The translations under genes were made by a program, and so were the position numbers. DNA of 5,288 nt from Betaproteobacteria bacterium (GTDB taxonomy: Bacteria; Pseudomonadota; Gammaproteobacteria; Burkholderiales; SG8-39), in contig JAOUGZ010000228.1 of NCBI GenBank assembly GCA_029865405.1, positions 1-5,288 of the forward strand. The letters are read 5' to 3'. The notes under the pieces are model-generated. The model was given only the letters and a program-made list of their open reading frames with translations, did not search any database and was not told the DNA's origin. Below are positions 1-5,288 of the stretch, piece by piece. Numbering within the stretch: the first letter of the stretch is position 1; every line of letters starts with the position of its first letter.

Positions 1-669
1 ACGGTGCTGTACTTCGAGGGCGACCCGCACTCGGCGTTCCGCCTGGTGCGCGCCGTGAAGAACCGTTTCGGCGCGGTGAACGAGCTGGGCGTGTTCGCCA
101 TGACCGACGCTGGCCTGCGCGGCGTGAGCAACCCCTCGGCGCTGTTTCTGCAGCGCCACGAAAAGGACGTCGCCGGCTCGTGCGTGCTCGCCACGCTGGA
201 GGGTACGCGCCCCCTCCTCGTGGAAATCCAGGCGCTGGTGGACGCGGCGCACGCGCCCAACCCGCGACGCCTGACGGTGGGGCTGGAGCAGAACCGCCTG
301 GCGATGCTGCTCGCTGTGCTGCACCGGCACGCAGGCATCGCCACCATGGACCAGGACGTGTTCGTGAACGCGGTCGGCGGCGTGCGCATCGGTGAGCCGG
401 CGGCCGACCTGGCGGCGGCCCTCGCCATCGTCTCCTCGCTCACCGACCGGCCGATCCCGGGCAAGCTGCTGGCGTTCGGCGAAGTGGGCCTCGCCGGCGA
501 GGTGCGCCCGGCGCCGCGCGGTCAGGACCGGCTGAAGGAGGCGGCGAAGCTCGGCTTCGAACGTGCCATCGTGCCGAAAGCGAACGCGCCGAAAGGCAAG
601 ATCGCCGGGCTCGAGGTCATCGCGGTCGAGCGCGTGGACCAGGCGGTGCGGCTGCTGCGCGATCTTTGA
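1..669 (+). CDS. radA: DNA repair protein RadA (Sms), C-terminal part, 5' truncated by window edge
   Basis: RadA is a RecA-like ATPase that promotes branch migration and processing of recombination intermediates. Only the last 222 codons are present. The reading frame is open from base 1, so the N-terminal zinc finger and the Walker A motif lie outside the window; the GTG at position 4 is not a real start. Visible hallmarks are the RadA-specific KNRFG motif (nt 58-72) and the following [20 protein letters not shown] stretch at the end of the ATPase domain. After it comes the Lon-protease-like domain (from about [13 protein letters not shown] to [15 protein letters not shown]). As is known for RadA, this domain looks proteolytically inactive: where Lon has its catalytic Ser there is a GEPAAD-type sequence. 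The frame ends normally with LLRDL and TGA at 667-669. Its last 53 nt overlap the convergent macro-domain gene. Identification is very secure. Confidence 0.97.
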   Translation, partial: TVLYFEGDPHSAFRLVRAVKNRFGAVNELGVFAMTDAGLRGVSNPSALFLQRHEKDVAGSCVLATLEGTRPLLVEIQALVDAAHAPNPRRLTVGLEQNRLAMLLAVLHRHAGIATMDQDVFVNAVGGVRIGEPAADLAAALAIVSSLTDRPIPGKLLAFGEVGLAGEVRPAPRGQDRLKEAAKLGFERAIVPKANAPKGKIAGLEVIAVERVDQAVRLLRDL

Positions 670-1159
670 GCAGCGCGGCGTAGAGCGCTTCGTCCTCGGC
701 CGAGAAGCAGCAGAAGATCACCCGCTGCAGGGGCGCCGCCGCGTGCGCGGCGACCGTGGCCACGGCGATGCGCGCGGCATCCTGCTTCGGGTAGCCGTAC
801 ACGCCCGTGCTGATTCCCGGGAAGGCGATGCTCTCGAGCGCGTGCTGCGCGGCGAGCTCGAGCGCGCGCCGGTAGCACGAGGCGAGGAGCCCGGGCTCCC
901 CCTGCTGGCCGCCTCGCCACACCGGACCCACGGCGTGGATCACGAATTTCGCCTTGAGCCGGTAGCCGCGCGTGATCTTCGCGTCGCCGGTGCGGCAGCC
1001 GCCCAGGCCTCGGCATTCCTCAAGCAGCTGCGGCCCGGCGACACGATGTATGGCGCCGTCCACGCCGCCGCCGCCGAGCAGGCTCTCGTTGGCCGCGTTG
1101 ACGATCGCGTCCACCTCGAGCGTGGTGATGTCGGCGCGCAGCGCGTCGAAGCGCGTCAC
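617..1159 (-). CDS. Macro-domain protein, MacroD/YmdB-type O-acetyl-ADP-ribose deacetylase
   Basis: Predicted 180-residue single macro domain that binds ADP-ribose and probably hydrolyses O-acetyl-ADP-ribose or mono-ADP-ribosyl esters in the cytoplasm. Seen directly: [20 protein letters not shown] (residues 16-35), with Asn24 and Asp34 at the positions that matter in E. coli Ymd[11 protein letters not shown] (75-84); and the phosphate-binding loop [10 protein letters not shown] (115-124). Length is close to YmdB (about 177 aa). The start chosen is the GTG at 1159. It overlaps the stop of the upstream aldo/keto reductase in a GTGA arrangement and lies a few residues before the first domain strand. 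No Shine-Dalgarno sequence precedes it, so translation is probably coupled to the upstream gene. The frame is open further upstream to 1606, but that part is antiphase shadow of the reductase. The C-terminal tail after ALLKDR is Ala/Pro/Arg-rich, lies inside the radA 3' end and is probably not part of the fold. Family is certain; exact substrate is inferred. Confidence 0.93.
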   Translation of the reverse strand: MTRFDALRADITTLEVDAIVNAANESLLGGGGVDGAIHRVAGPQLLEECRGLGGCRTGDAKITRGYRLKAKFVIHAVGPVWRGGQQGEPGLLASCYRRALELAAQHALESIAFPGISTGVYGYPKQDAARIAVATVAAHAAAPLQRVIFCCFSAEDEALYAALLKDRAAAAPPGPRARPR

Positions 1160-2190
1160 ACAGGCGGGGGGTTGCGCTCGCCGTAAATGGCGCGCTGGTG
1201 CCAGTAGGGATAGGCGAGGGGGACCGCGCTCGCCGCGTCGAGCTTCGCGACCTGCGCCGGCGTCAGGTCCCAGCCCACGGCGCCGAGGTTCTGCCGCAGC
1301 TGGTCTTCGTTGCGCGCGCCGATGATCACTGATGCCACAGTGGGCCTTTGCAGCAGCCAGTTGAGGGCCACTTGCGCCACGGATTTTTCCGTCTCGGCGG
1401 CGACTTCGTCCAGTGCGTCGACGACGCGATGGAGGTACGCCTCGGCAACCTGCGGGCCGCGCTCGTGGGTGAGCGGCGAGGCGAGCCGCGTGCTCCCGGG
1501 CACCGGCTGGCCGCGGCGGTACTTGCCGCCCAGCCGGCCCCAGGCGAGCGGGCTCCACACCACCGTGCCGATGCGCTGGTCGAGGGCCAATGGCATCAGC
1601 TCCCATTCGTAGTCGCGACCGACGAGCGAGTAGTAGGCCTGGTGCGCGACATGGCGCGCGAGGCCGTATTTCTCCGACACCGCGAGCGACTTCATCAGGT
1701 GCCAGCCGGAGAAGTTGGAGCAGCCGATGTAGCGGATCTTCCCGGCGCGCACCAGGGTGTCGAGCGTCTGCAGGGCCTCTTCCACCGGCGTCATCGCGTC
1801 GAAGCCGTGCAGCTGGTAGAGGTCGATGTAGTCCGTGCCCAGGCGCCTGAGGCTGCCTTCGACCGCGTGCAGCAGGTGATGGCGGGATGAGCCGACCCGG
1901 TTCTGGCCCGGCTCGCGGCGAAAGCTGCCCTTGGTCGAGATGAGCACCTGGTCGCGGCGCCCCTTGATCGCCCGGCCGAGGATTTCCTCGGCGAGCCCGG
2001 CGGAGTAGACGTCGGCGGCGTCGAACATCGTCGCGCCGGCCTCGAGGCAGACGTCGACGAGGCGCGTGGCCTCGGCGACGTCGGTCGCGCCCCAGGCCTT
2101 GAAGAAATCGGTGCCGCCGCCGAACGTGCCGGTGCCGAAGGTCAGCGCCGGGACCATCAAGCCGGAAGCGCCCAGTTGCCGGTATTCCAT
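1156..2190 (-). CDS. Aldo/keto reductase (NADPH-dependent oxidoreductase)
   Basis: Predicted 344-residue cytoplasmic TIM-barrel reductase of the aldo/keto reductase superfamily, reducing a carbonyl substrate with NAD(P)H. The substrate cannot be read from sequence. The N-terminus [20 protein letters not shown] is typical. The catalytic tetrad is complete: Asp57 and Tyr62 (FDAADVYS), Lys87 (STKG) and His128 (YQLHG). Further hallmarks are [12 protein letters not shown] and, near the C-terminus, [15 protein letters not shown], which in this family contacts the cofactor 2'-phosphate and suggests NADPH. The ATG at 2190 is preferred because it begins the conserved N-terminus and has a perfect AAGGAG six bases upstream; the frame stays open to 2394, but that part lies inside hpnE. 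It starts 11 nt after the hpnE stop and overlaps the macro gene by 4 nt, so it appears to be fourth gene of the squalene operon. No known enzyme of the squalene or hopanoid pathway is an AKR of this type, so its link to the pathway is by position only. Confidence 0.93.
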   Translation of the reverse strand: MEYRQLGASGLMVPALTFGTGTFGGGTDFFKAWGATDVAEATRLVDVCLEAGATMFDAADVYSAGLAEEILGRAIKGRRDQVLISTKGSFRREPGQNRVGSSRHHLLHAVEGSLRRLGTDYIDLYQLHGFDAMTPVEEALQTLDTLVRAGKIRYIGCSNFSGWHLMKSLAVSEKYGLARHVAHQAYYSLVGRDYEWELMPLALDQRIGTVVWSPLAWGRLGGKYRRGQPVPGSTRLASPLTHERGPQVAEAYLHRVVDALDEVAAETEKSVAQVALNWLLQRPTVASVIIGARNEDQLRQNLGAVGWDLTPAQVAKLDAASAVPLAYPYWHQRAIYGERNPPPV

Positions 2191-2196
2191 CGTCTG

Positions 2197-2202
2197 CTCC
2201 TT
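2197..2202 (-). promoter_or_regulatory. Ribosome binding site of the aldo/keto reductase
   Basis: A perfect AAGGAG on the minus strand, six bases before the ATG at 2190. Its first base is the last base of the hpnE stop codon (TGAAGGAG). It is the only canonical Shine-Dalgarno in the minus-strand gene block and it fixes the reductase start. Confidence 0.85.
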
Positions 2203-3431
2203 CACGCGGTTGCGAGCGCGCGTTCCGCCGCGCGCACGCCGCTGCGCGCGGCAGCCTCCAGCGTGGGCGGATACTCGGGATCCGTATAGTCGCCCGCGAG
2301 GAAAACGCCGGGTAGGGGCGTTTCGATCGCGGGGCGGCGCAGGCCGGGCGAGACGGCGATGGTGGCGCGCTTTTCGGCGATGACGCGCGACCATTGCGGC
2401 GCCGGCAGGCCCTTCAGCGCCGCCGCGAGCTCGCGGTGGCAGGCTTGCGCGAGCTCATCCTGCGTCATTTGCTGGTGATTACCCTCGGCGCTGATCACGG
2501 CGGCGAGGCGGCCCTTCTCTCCCGTGAGCGCGCCCCGGTCAAAGACCCACTGCACCAGGCCGCCGGCCAGCCCGAGCATGGGCAGGGGCAGCCGCGTCTT
2601 CGCGTCGTACTGCAGATAGCAGGTGGTGATCGGCTGGTACTCGAACTCCGGCGCGTGTTCCGGCAGCAGCGAGCGCAGCTGGTGCGGGCCGACGGCGACG
2701 ACGACGGCATCGAACTCGCCGCGCAGCGCGCCCAGGTCGCGCACCGTCGTGCCGTAGCGAACCTGCGCGCCGCGCGCGCGCAGCCAGTCCGCCGCCGGCT
2801 CGGGGAACAGCCGCGACAGGTCGACGCGCGGCAGGATCAGGTCGCTCGCCTCGGCCTCGCCGGCGAGCGTGTCGCGCAGCACCGTGAGGAACACGTTCGC
2901 CGAGGCCCGCGCCGGCGGCGTGTTGAGCGCCGAGACGCACAGCGGTTGCCAGAGGTAGTGGCCGATGCGGCCCGCCTGGCCGTGGCGTTCGAGCAGCGCG
3001 CGCACGCTGCAATCCTCAGCCAGCCGGAAGCCGATGCGTCGCAGCGCCAGCATGAAGCCCGCCGCGCCCAGCTTTTCGCGCCAGGGCAGGCGGCGCGCGA
3101 GCAGCAGCCCGCCGAGCAGCCCGAGGGGCGCGGGCAGGTAAAGCCGCCGCAAGGACACGCCGTCGGCATAGCGCAGCTCGAGCGGCATGCGCAGCACCGC
3201 GTCCGCCGGCACGCCCACCGTGCGCATGAGGCCGAAGAGCGTCGCGTACGCGCCGATCAGGATGTGCTGGCCGTTGTCGAGCGACTCGCCGCGGCTTTCG
3301 ACGCGGCGCGCGCGCCCGCCGGGCACGGGCCCGGACTCGAGCACCGTCACCTGCGCGCCGCGCGCGGCAAGCGTCACGGCAGCGGCCATGCCGGCGTAGC
3401 CGGCGCCGATCACTGCTGCGCGGACAGCCAC
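2202..3431 (-). CDS. hpnE: Hydroxysqualene dehydroxylase HpnE (FAD-dependent)
   Basis: Predicted 409-residue flavoprotein of the amine-oxidase/phytoene-desaturase superfamily, and third step of the bacterial squalene route: it reduces hydroxysqualene to squalene, with FAD as cofactor. Seen: an N-terminal Rossmann motif [18 protein letters not shown] with GAGYAG at residues 9-14; the ribose-binding Glu32 in VTVLESG, followed by PGGRARR (37-43); [11 protein letters not shown] (51-61), characteristic of HpnE; and a C-terminal FAD-binding segment [20 protein letters not shown] (375-394). Length agrees with the family. The start is a GTG at 3431. The next GTG, at 3413, would remove the first beta strand, so the longer start is preferred. 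The gene overlaps hpnD by 22 nt, and only a weak, closely placed GGAAG precedes it. Assignment as HpnE rather than a carotenoid desaturase is supported by length, the NGQH motif and the directly upstream hpnC and hpnD. Confidence 0.95.
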   Translation of the reverse strand: MAVRAAVIGAGYAGMAAAVTLAARGAQVTVLESGPVPGGRARRVESRGESLDNGQHILIGAYATLFGLMRTVGVPADAVLRMPLELRYADGVSLRRLYLPAPLGLLGGLLLARRLPWREKLGAAGFMLALRRIGFRLAEDCSVRALLERHGQAGRIGHYLWQPLCVSALNTPPARASANVFLTVLRDTLAGEAEASDLILPRVDLSRLFPEPAADWLRARGAQVRYGTTVRDLGALRGEFDAVVVAVGPHQLRSLLPEHAPEFEYQPITTCYLQYDAKTRLPLPMLGLAGGLVQWVFDRGALTGEKGRLAAVISAEGNHQQMTQDELAQACHRELAAALKGLPAPQWSRVIAEKRATIAVSPGLRRPAIETPLPGVFLAGDYTDPEYPPTLEAAARSGVRAAERALATA

Positions 3432-4249
3432 GTCTTCCAGGCGATCCAGAACTTGCGCAGGGGCGTGAGCGAGGTGCGGCCCTTGAGCACCGGGAAGCCG
3501 TCGCGCTCGATCTCCGCGAGCAGCGCGCGATAAATCGCGGCCATGATCAGCCCCGGGCGCTGCGCGCGGCGGTCGACGGCAGGCAGCGCCGCCAGGGCGT
3601 CGTCATGGTACTTGCGCGCGCGCTCCGCCTGAAAGCGCATCAGCGCGACGAAGGCGTCGCTGTGGCGCGCCTGCAGGATATCCGCGGCGCTGACGCCGAA
3701 GCGCTGCAGGTCGGCGGCCGGCAGGTAGATCCGGTTCTTGCGCGCGTCTTCGCCCACGTCGCGGATGATGTTGGTGAGCTGGAACGCGGTGCCGAGGCGC
3801 TGCGCGTAGTCGAGGGTGCGCGCGTCGCGGTAGCCGAAGATGCCCGCGGCCAGCATGCCGACGACGCCCGCGACGTGGTAGCAGTAGCGCTCGAGCGCTG
3901 CGAAATCCAGGTAGCGCGACTGCGTCAGGTCCATTTCCATGCCGTCGATGATCTCGTTCAGGCGCGCGGCGGTGATGCCGTAGGCGCCGAGCGCCGGCTG
4001 CAGCGCGCGCGACACCGGGTGCTGCGGCCGGCCCGCGAACAGCAGGCCCACTTCCTGGCGCCACCAGGCGAGCTTGGTCGCCGCGAGCTGCGCATCGGCG
4101 GTTTCGTCCACCGCGTCGTCGACCTCGCGGCAGAACGCGTACAGCGCCGTGATGGCGCGCCGGCGCTCGCGCGGCAGGAACAGGAACGAATAGTAGAAGC
4201 TCGAGCCGCTGGCCGCCGCCTTGCGCTGGCAGTAAGCCTCGGGCGTCAC
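3410..4249 (-). CDS. hpnD: Presqualene diphosphate synthase HpnD
   Basis: Predicted 279-residue trans-isoprenyl diphosphate synthase of the squalene/phytoene synthase family. It condenses two farnesyl diphosphates head-to-head into presqualene diphosphate. Both Mg-diphosphate-binding Asp motifs are intact: FCREVDDAVDE (Asp44, Asp45, Asp48) and QLTNIIRDVGEDARKNRIYLP (Asp164, Asp168). The N-terminal SGSSFYYSFLFLPRERR segment and the ALYAFCREVDD context are typical of HpnD. They distinguish it from its paralogue HpnC next door, which has FARSADDIADE and NFWQDV instead. The start is GTG at 4249, sharing GTGA with the hpnC stop. There is no Shine-Dalgarno before it, only a GC-dinucleotide run, so translational coupling to hpnC is likely. 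It overlaps hpnE by 22 nt. All key residues are present and no lesion is seen. Confidence 0.96.
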   Translation of the reverse strand: MTPEAYCQRKAAASGSSFYYSFLFLPRERRRAITALYAFCREVDDAVDETADAQLAATKLAWWRQEVGLLFAGRPQHPVSRALQPALGAYGITAARLNEIIDGMEMDLTQSRYLDFAALERYCYHVAGVVGMLAAGIFGYRDARTLDYAQRLGTAFQLTNIIRDVGEDARKNRIYLPAADLQRFGVSAADILQARHSDAFVALMRFQAERARKYHDDALAALPAVDRRAQRPGLIMAAIYRALLAEIERDGFPVLKGRTSLTPLRKFWIAWKTWLSAQQ

Positions 4250-4998
4250 AGCGCGCGCGCGGCAACGAGCGGCCAGTCGTGCCAGCGCAGCAGCGGGCGG
4301 CGGCGGAACACGTCGTAGCCAACGCGCTCGACCTTTTCCAGGATGCGCAGTCCCCCTTGCACCGTGGTGCGGATCTCAAGGCCGATGCGCCCGGGAAGGC
4401 TGCGTCCGAGCGGCGCTCCGGAAAGCATCAGCGCGCGTGTGCGGCGCACCTGGAAGGACATCAGCGCGCGCCAGGCGCCGTCGCATCTGCTTTCTGCAAT
4501 GTGCGCCTCGGTTACGCCGTGCTTTTCCATTTCATCCTGTGGCAGGTAGATGCGGCCCTTGGCGAAGTCGAGGGCCACGTCCTGCCAGAAATTGATGAGC
4601 TGCAGCGACGTGCAGATGGCGTCAGACTGGCGCAGGTCCGTTTCAGACGTGCGTTTGAAAAGGTGCAGCAGCAAACGGCCGACCGGATTGGCCGAGCGCC
4701 GGCAGTAGTCGAGCAGCTCGGCGTAGTCGGCGTAGCGCGTCTTGACGACGTCCTGCGAGAAGGCGTCGAGCAGATCGGTGAACGGCGCGCGCGGCAGCCC
4801 GTGCTCGCGCGTGATGCGCTCGATCTCGCCCCGACAGGCCTCGAGCTTCGCCAGGCGCGCGGCGGGCGCGTCATCGCCCTCGTCGGCGATGTCGTCGGCG
4901 CTGCGCGCGAAGCGGTAAATGACGCTCACCGGTGCGCGCAACGGCGCCGGCAGGAGCAGCGAAGCGACCGGGAAGTTCTCGTAATGGGCGACCGACAC
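4246..4998 (-). CDS. hpnC: Hydroxysqualene synthase HpnC
   Basis: Predicted 250-residue squalene/phytoene synthase-family enzyme that converts presqualene diphosphate, made by HpnD, into hydroxysqualene. Seen: the HpnC-type N-terminus SVAHYENFPVASLLLP; the first Asp motif FARSADDIADE (Asp35, Asp36, Asp39); CRRSANPVGRLLLHLF (99-114); and the second Asp motif QLINFWQDVALDFAKGRIYLP (Asp140, Asp144). The start is set at the GTG at 4998 because family members begin with a Met-Ser-Val-x-His-Tyr-Glu-Asn-Phe-Pro pattern. The frame remains open to 5160, but that extension would be translated from the antisense of the tRNA gene and is rejected. No Shine-Dalgarno lies within 12 nt of the GTG, and a possible -10 (TATTAT) ends about 9 nt before it, so the mRNA may be leaderless. 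It is the first gene of the five-gene block and shares a 4-nt overlap with hpnD. Confidence 0.95.
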   Translation of the reverse strand: MSVAHYENFPVASLLLPAPLRAPVSVIYRFARSADDIADEGDDAPAARLAKLEACRGEIERITREHGLPRAPFTDLLDAFSQDVVKTRYADYAELLDYCRRSANPVGRLLLHLFKRTSETDLRQSDAICTSLQLINFWQDVALDFAKGRIYLPQDEMEKHGVTEAHIAESRCDGAWRALMSFQVRRTRALMLSGAPLGRSLPGRIGLEIRTTVQGGLRILEKVERVGYDVFRRRPLLRWHDWPLVAARAL

Positions 4999-5005
4999 GC
5001 GCAGG

Positions 5006-5011
5006 TATAAT
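5006..5011 (+). promoter_or_regulatory. -10 element of the tRNA-Leu (and possibly tig) promoter
   Basis: A consensus TATAAT on the + strand, 25 bases before the mature tRNA 5' end. It would start transcription near 5018 with a leader of about 19 nt for RNase P to remove. No good -35 hexamer is seen at 16-18 bp spacing (the best is a poor TAATGG at 4982), nor an extended -10 TG. tig follows the tRNA closely and may be read from the same promoter. Confidence 0.6.
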
Positions 5012-5012
5012 A
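5007..5012 (-). promoter_or_regulatory. Possible -10 element for hpnC, overlapping the tRNA -10
   Basis: The element is contained in GTATAATAC (5005-5013), a palindrome apart from its central base. On the minus strand it reads TATTAT, five of six matches to the -10 consensus. A start 6-9 nt downstream would fall at about 4998-5001, on or just before the hpnC GTG. No -35 is recognisable on this strand, so the call is tentative. Confidence 0.35.
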
Positions 5013-5036
5013 CTTTCTTTCCATTCGCTTTTTCGC

Positions 5037-5121
5037 GCGAAGGTGGCGGAATTGGCAGACGCACCAGACTTAGGATCTGACGCCGCAAGGCATGAGGGTT
5101 CGAGTCCCTCCCTTCGCACCA
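5037..5121 (+). tRNA. tRNA-Leu(UAG)
   Basis: An 85-nt class II tRNA with encoded CCA. The acceptor stem GCGAAGG (5037-5043) pairs fully with CCTTCGC (5111-5117), followed by discriminator A and CCA at 5119-5121. The D arm is GCG/CGC (5046-5048 and 5060-5062) with TTGG in its loop. The anticodon stem CCAGA/TCTGA (5064-5068 and 5076-5080) carries loop CTTAGGA with anticodon TAG at 5071-5073. The long variable arm has stem GCC-GCAA-GGC (5082-5091). The T arm GAGGG/CCCTC has loop TTCGAGT. The anticodon and long variable arm identify leucine (CUA and probably other CUN codons). The outermost anticodon-stem pair (C5064 with A5080) is a mismatch. The antisense of this gene makes a spurious N-terminal extension in the hpnC frame. 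Confidence 0.96.
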
Positions 5122-5132
5122 GCGCACAACAC

Positions 5133-5139
5133 GGAAGGA
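5133..5139 (+). promoter_or_regulatory. Probable ribosome binding site of tig
   Basis: GGAAGGA lies 11 nt before the tig ATG at 5151, a slightly long spacing. It sits in the 29-nt gap after the tRNA, which shows no terminator, consistent with tig being translated from a processed tRNA-tig transcript. Confidence 0.6.
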
Positions 5140-5150
5140 TCTAGACGGGC

Positions 5151-5288
5151 ATGGCGGCAAACGTGGAGCAACTCGGTGCGCTGGAGCGGCGCTTGCAGAT
5201 GAAAGTGCCCCTGTCGGGCATCGAGCAGGAGATCGACCAGCGCCTCAAGAAGCTCGCGCGCAACGCGAAGATGCCCGGCTTCCGGCCA
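5151..5288 (+). CDS. tig: Trigger factor, N-terminal 46 codons, 3' truncated by window edge
   Basis: Trigger factor is the ribosome-bound chaperone and peptidyl-prolyl isomerase that receives nascent chains. The fragment covers the start of its ribosome-binding domain. It begins MAANVEQLGALERRLQMKVP, continues with SGIEQEIDQRLKKLARNAK, and ends in MPGFRP, the first half of the ribosome-docking signature GFRxGKxP; the remainder lies beyond the window. ATG at 5151 matches the usual family start. A tRNA-Leu just upstream of tig, with clpP, clpX and lon after it, is a familiar arrangement in betaproteobacteria; the clp/lon part cannot be seen here. The motif match is strong despite the short fragment. 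Confidence 0.93.
   Translation, partial: MAANVEQLGALERRLQMKVPLSGIEQEIDQRLKKLARNAKMPGFRP

Noticed and set aside
651..674. Inverted repeat GCTGCT/AGCAGC around the radA stop codon, considered as a terminator.
   Set aside because: Only a 6-bp stem with a 12-nt loop and no T tract on either strand. The 5' arm also encodes Leu-Leu of radA, so it is likely chance.
563..1186. A 207-codon + strand frame crossing the radA end and the macro gene.
   Set aside because: It is a shadow: out of frame with radA and antisense to the clearly recognisable macro domain, with no family features of its own.
1160..1606. Longer form of the macro-domain frame beginning at 1606.
   Set aside because: The added residues lie wholly within the aldo/keto reductase gene, are Arg/Pro/Ala-rich and show no homology to macro-domain proteins. 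The GTG at 1159 gives the normal family length.
2394..3533. A 379-codon open frame on the + strand opposite hpnE.
   Set aside because: It is antisense to hpnE and the end of hpnD, rich in Arg, Gln, Ala and His with no recognisable domain. High GC content routinely creates such long shadow frames.
4250..4261. GC-dinucleotide run at the hpnC/hpnD junction, considered as a slippage (phase-variation) site.
   Set aside because: Only about five repeat units in a very GC-rich genome where such runs are common, and both reading frames are intact as they stand.
4999..5160. Extension of the hpnC frame upstream to 5160, giving a 304-residue protein with a GRDSNPHALRRQ-type N-terminus.
   Set aside because: That segment is the antisense translation of the tRNA-Leu gene, a well-known source of false N-termini. 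HpnC family members start at the SVAHYENFP segment.

Overview
The window is GC-rich, densely coded DNA that looks like a chromosomal segment of a proteobacterium, most likely a betaproteobacterium. This rests on the very GC-rich third codon positions, the frequent GTG starts, the tRNA-Leu/trigger-factor pair at the right end and the hpnCDE squalene genes. No sequence search was possible, so the taxonomy is inference. I see no mobile element, CRISPR array or long intergenic gap. The only non-coding stretches are about 40 nt and 29 nt, on either side of the tRNA.

Layout, left to right: (1) The 3' half of radA (DNA repair/recombination ATPase) enters from the left edge on the + strand and ends at 669. 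(2) A compact block of five minus-strand genes fills 617-4998. In transcription order these are hpnC, hpnD, hpnE, an aldo/keto reductase and a macro-domain ADP-ribose hydrolase/deacetylase. Junctions are a 4-nt overlap, a 22-nt overlap, an 11-nt gap and a 4-nt overlap. (3) A short divergent promoter region at about 4999-5036 separates hpnC from a + strand tRNA-Leu(UAG). (4) The 5' end of tig (trigger factor) starts 29 nt after the tRNA and runs off the right edge.

Function: HpnD joins two farnesyl diphosphates into presqualene diphosphate, HpnC converts that to hydroxysqualene, and HpnE reduces it to squalene. This is the bacterial three-enzyme route, usually feeding hopanoid or sterol synthesis. 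No squalene-hopene cyclase lies in the window. The aldo/keto reductase and macro-domain genes share the apparent transcript but have no known role in squalene synthesis. The macro gene reads into the end of radA from the opposite direction, so the two coding regions share 53 bp.

The window is mostly made of known families. The points most worth a second look are the near-palindromic -10 element that could fire both the tRNA and hpnC (with hpnC probably leaderless), the GTG-started coupled operon, and the convergent radA/macro overlap.
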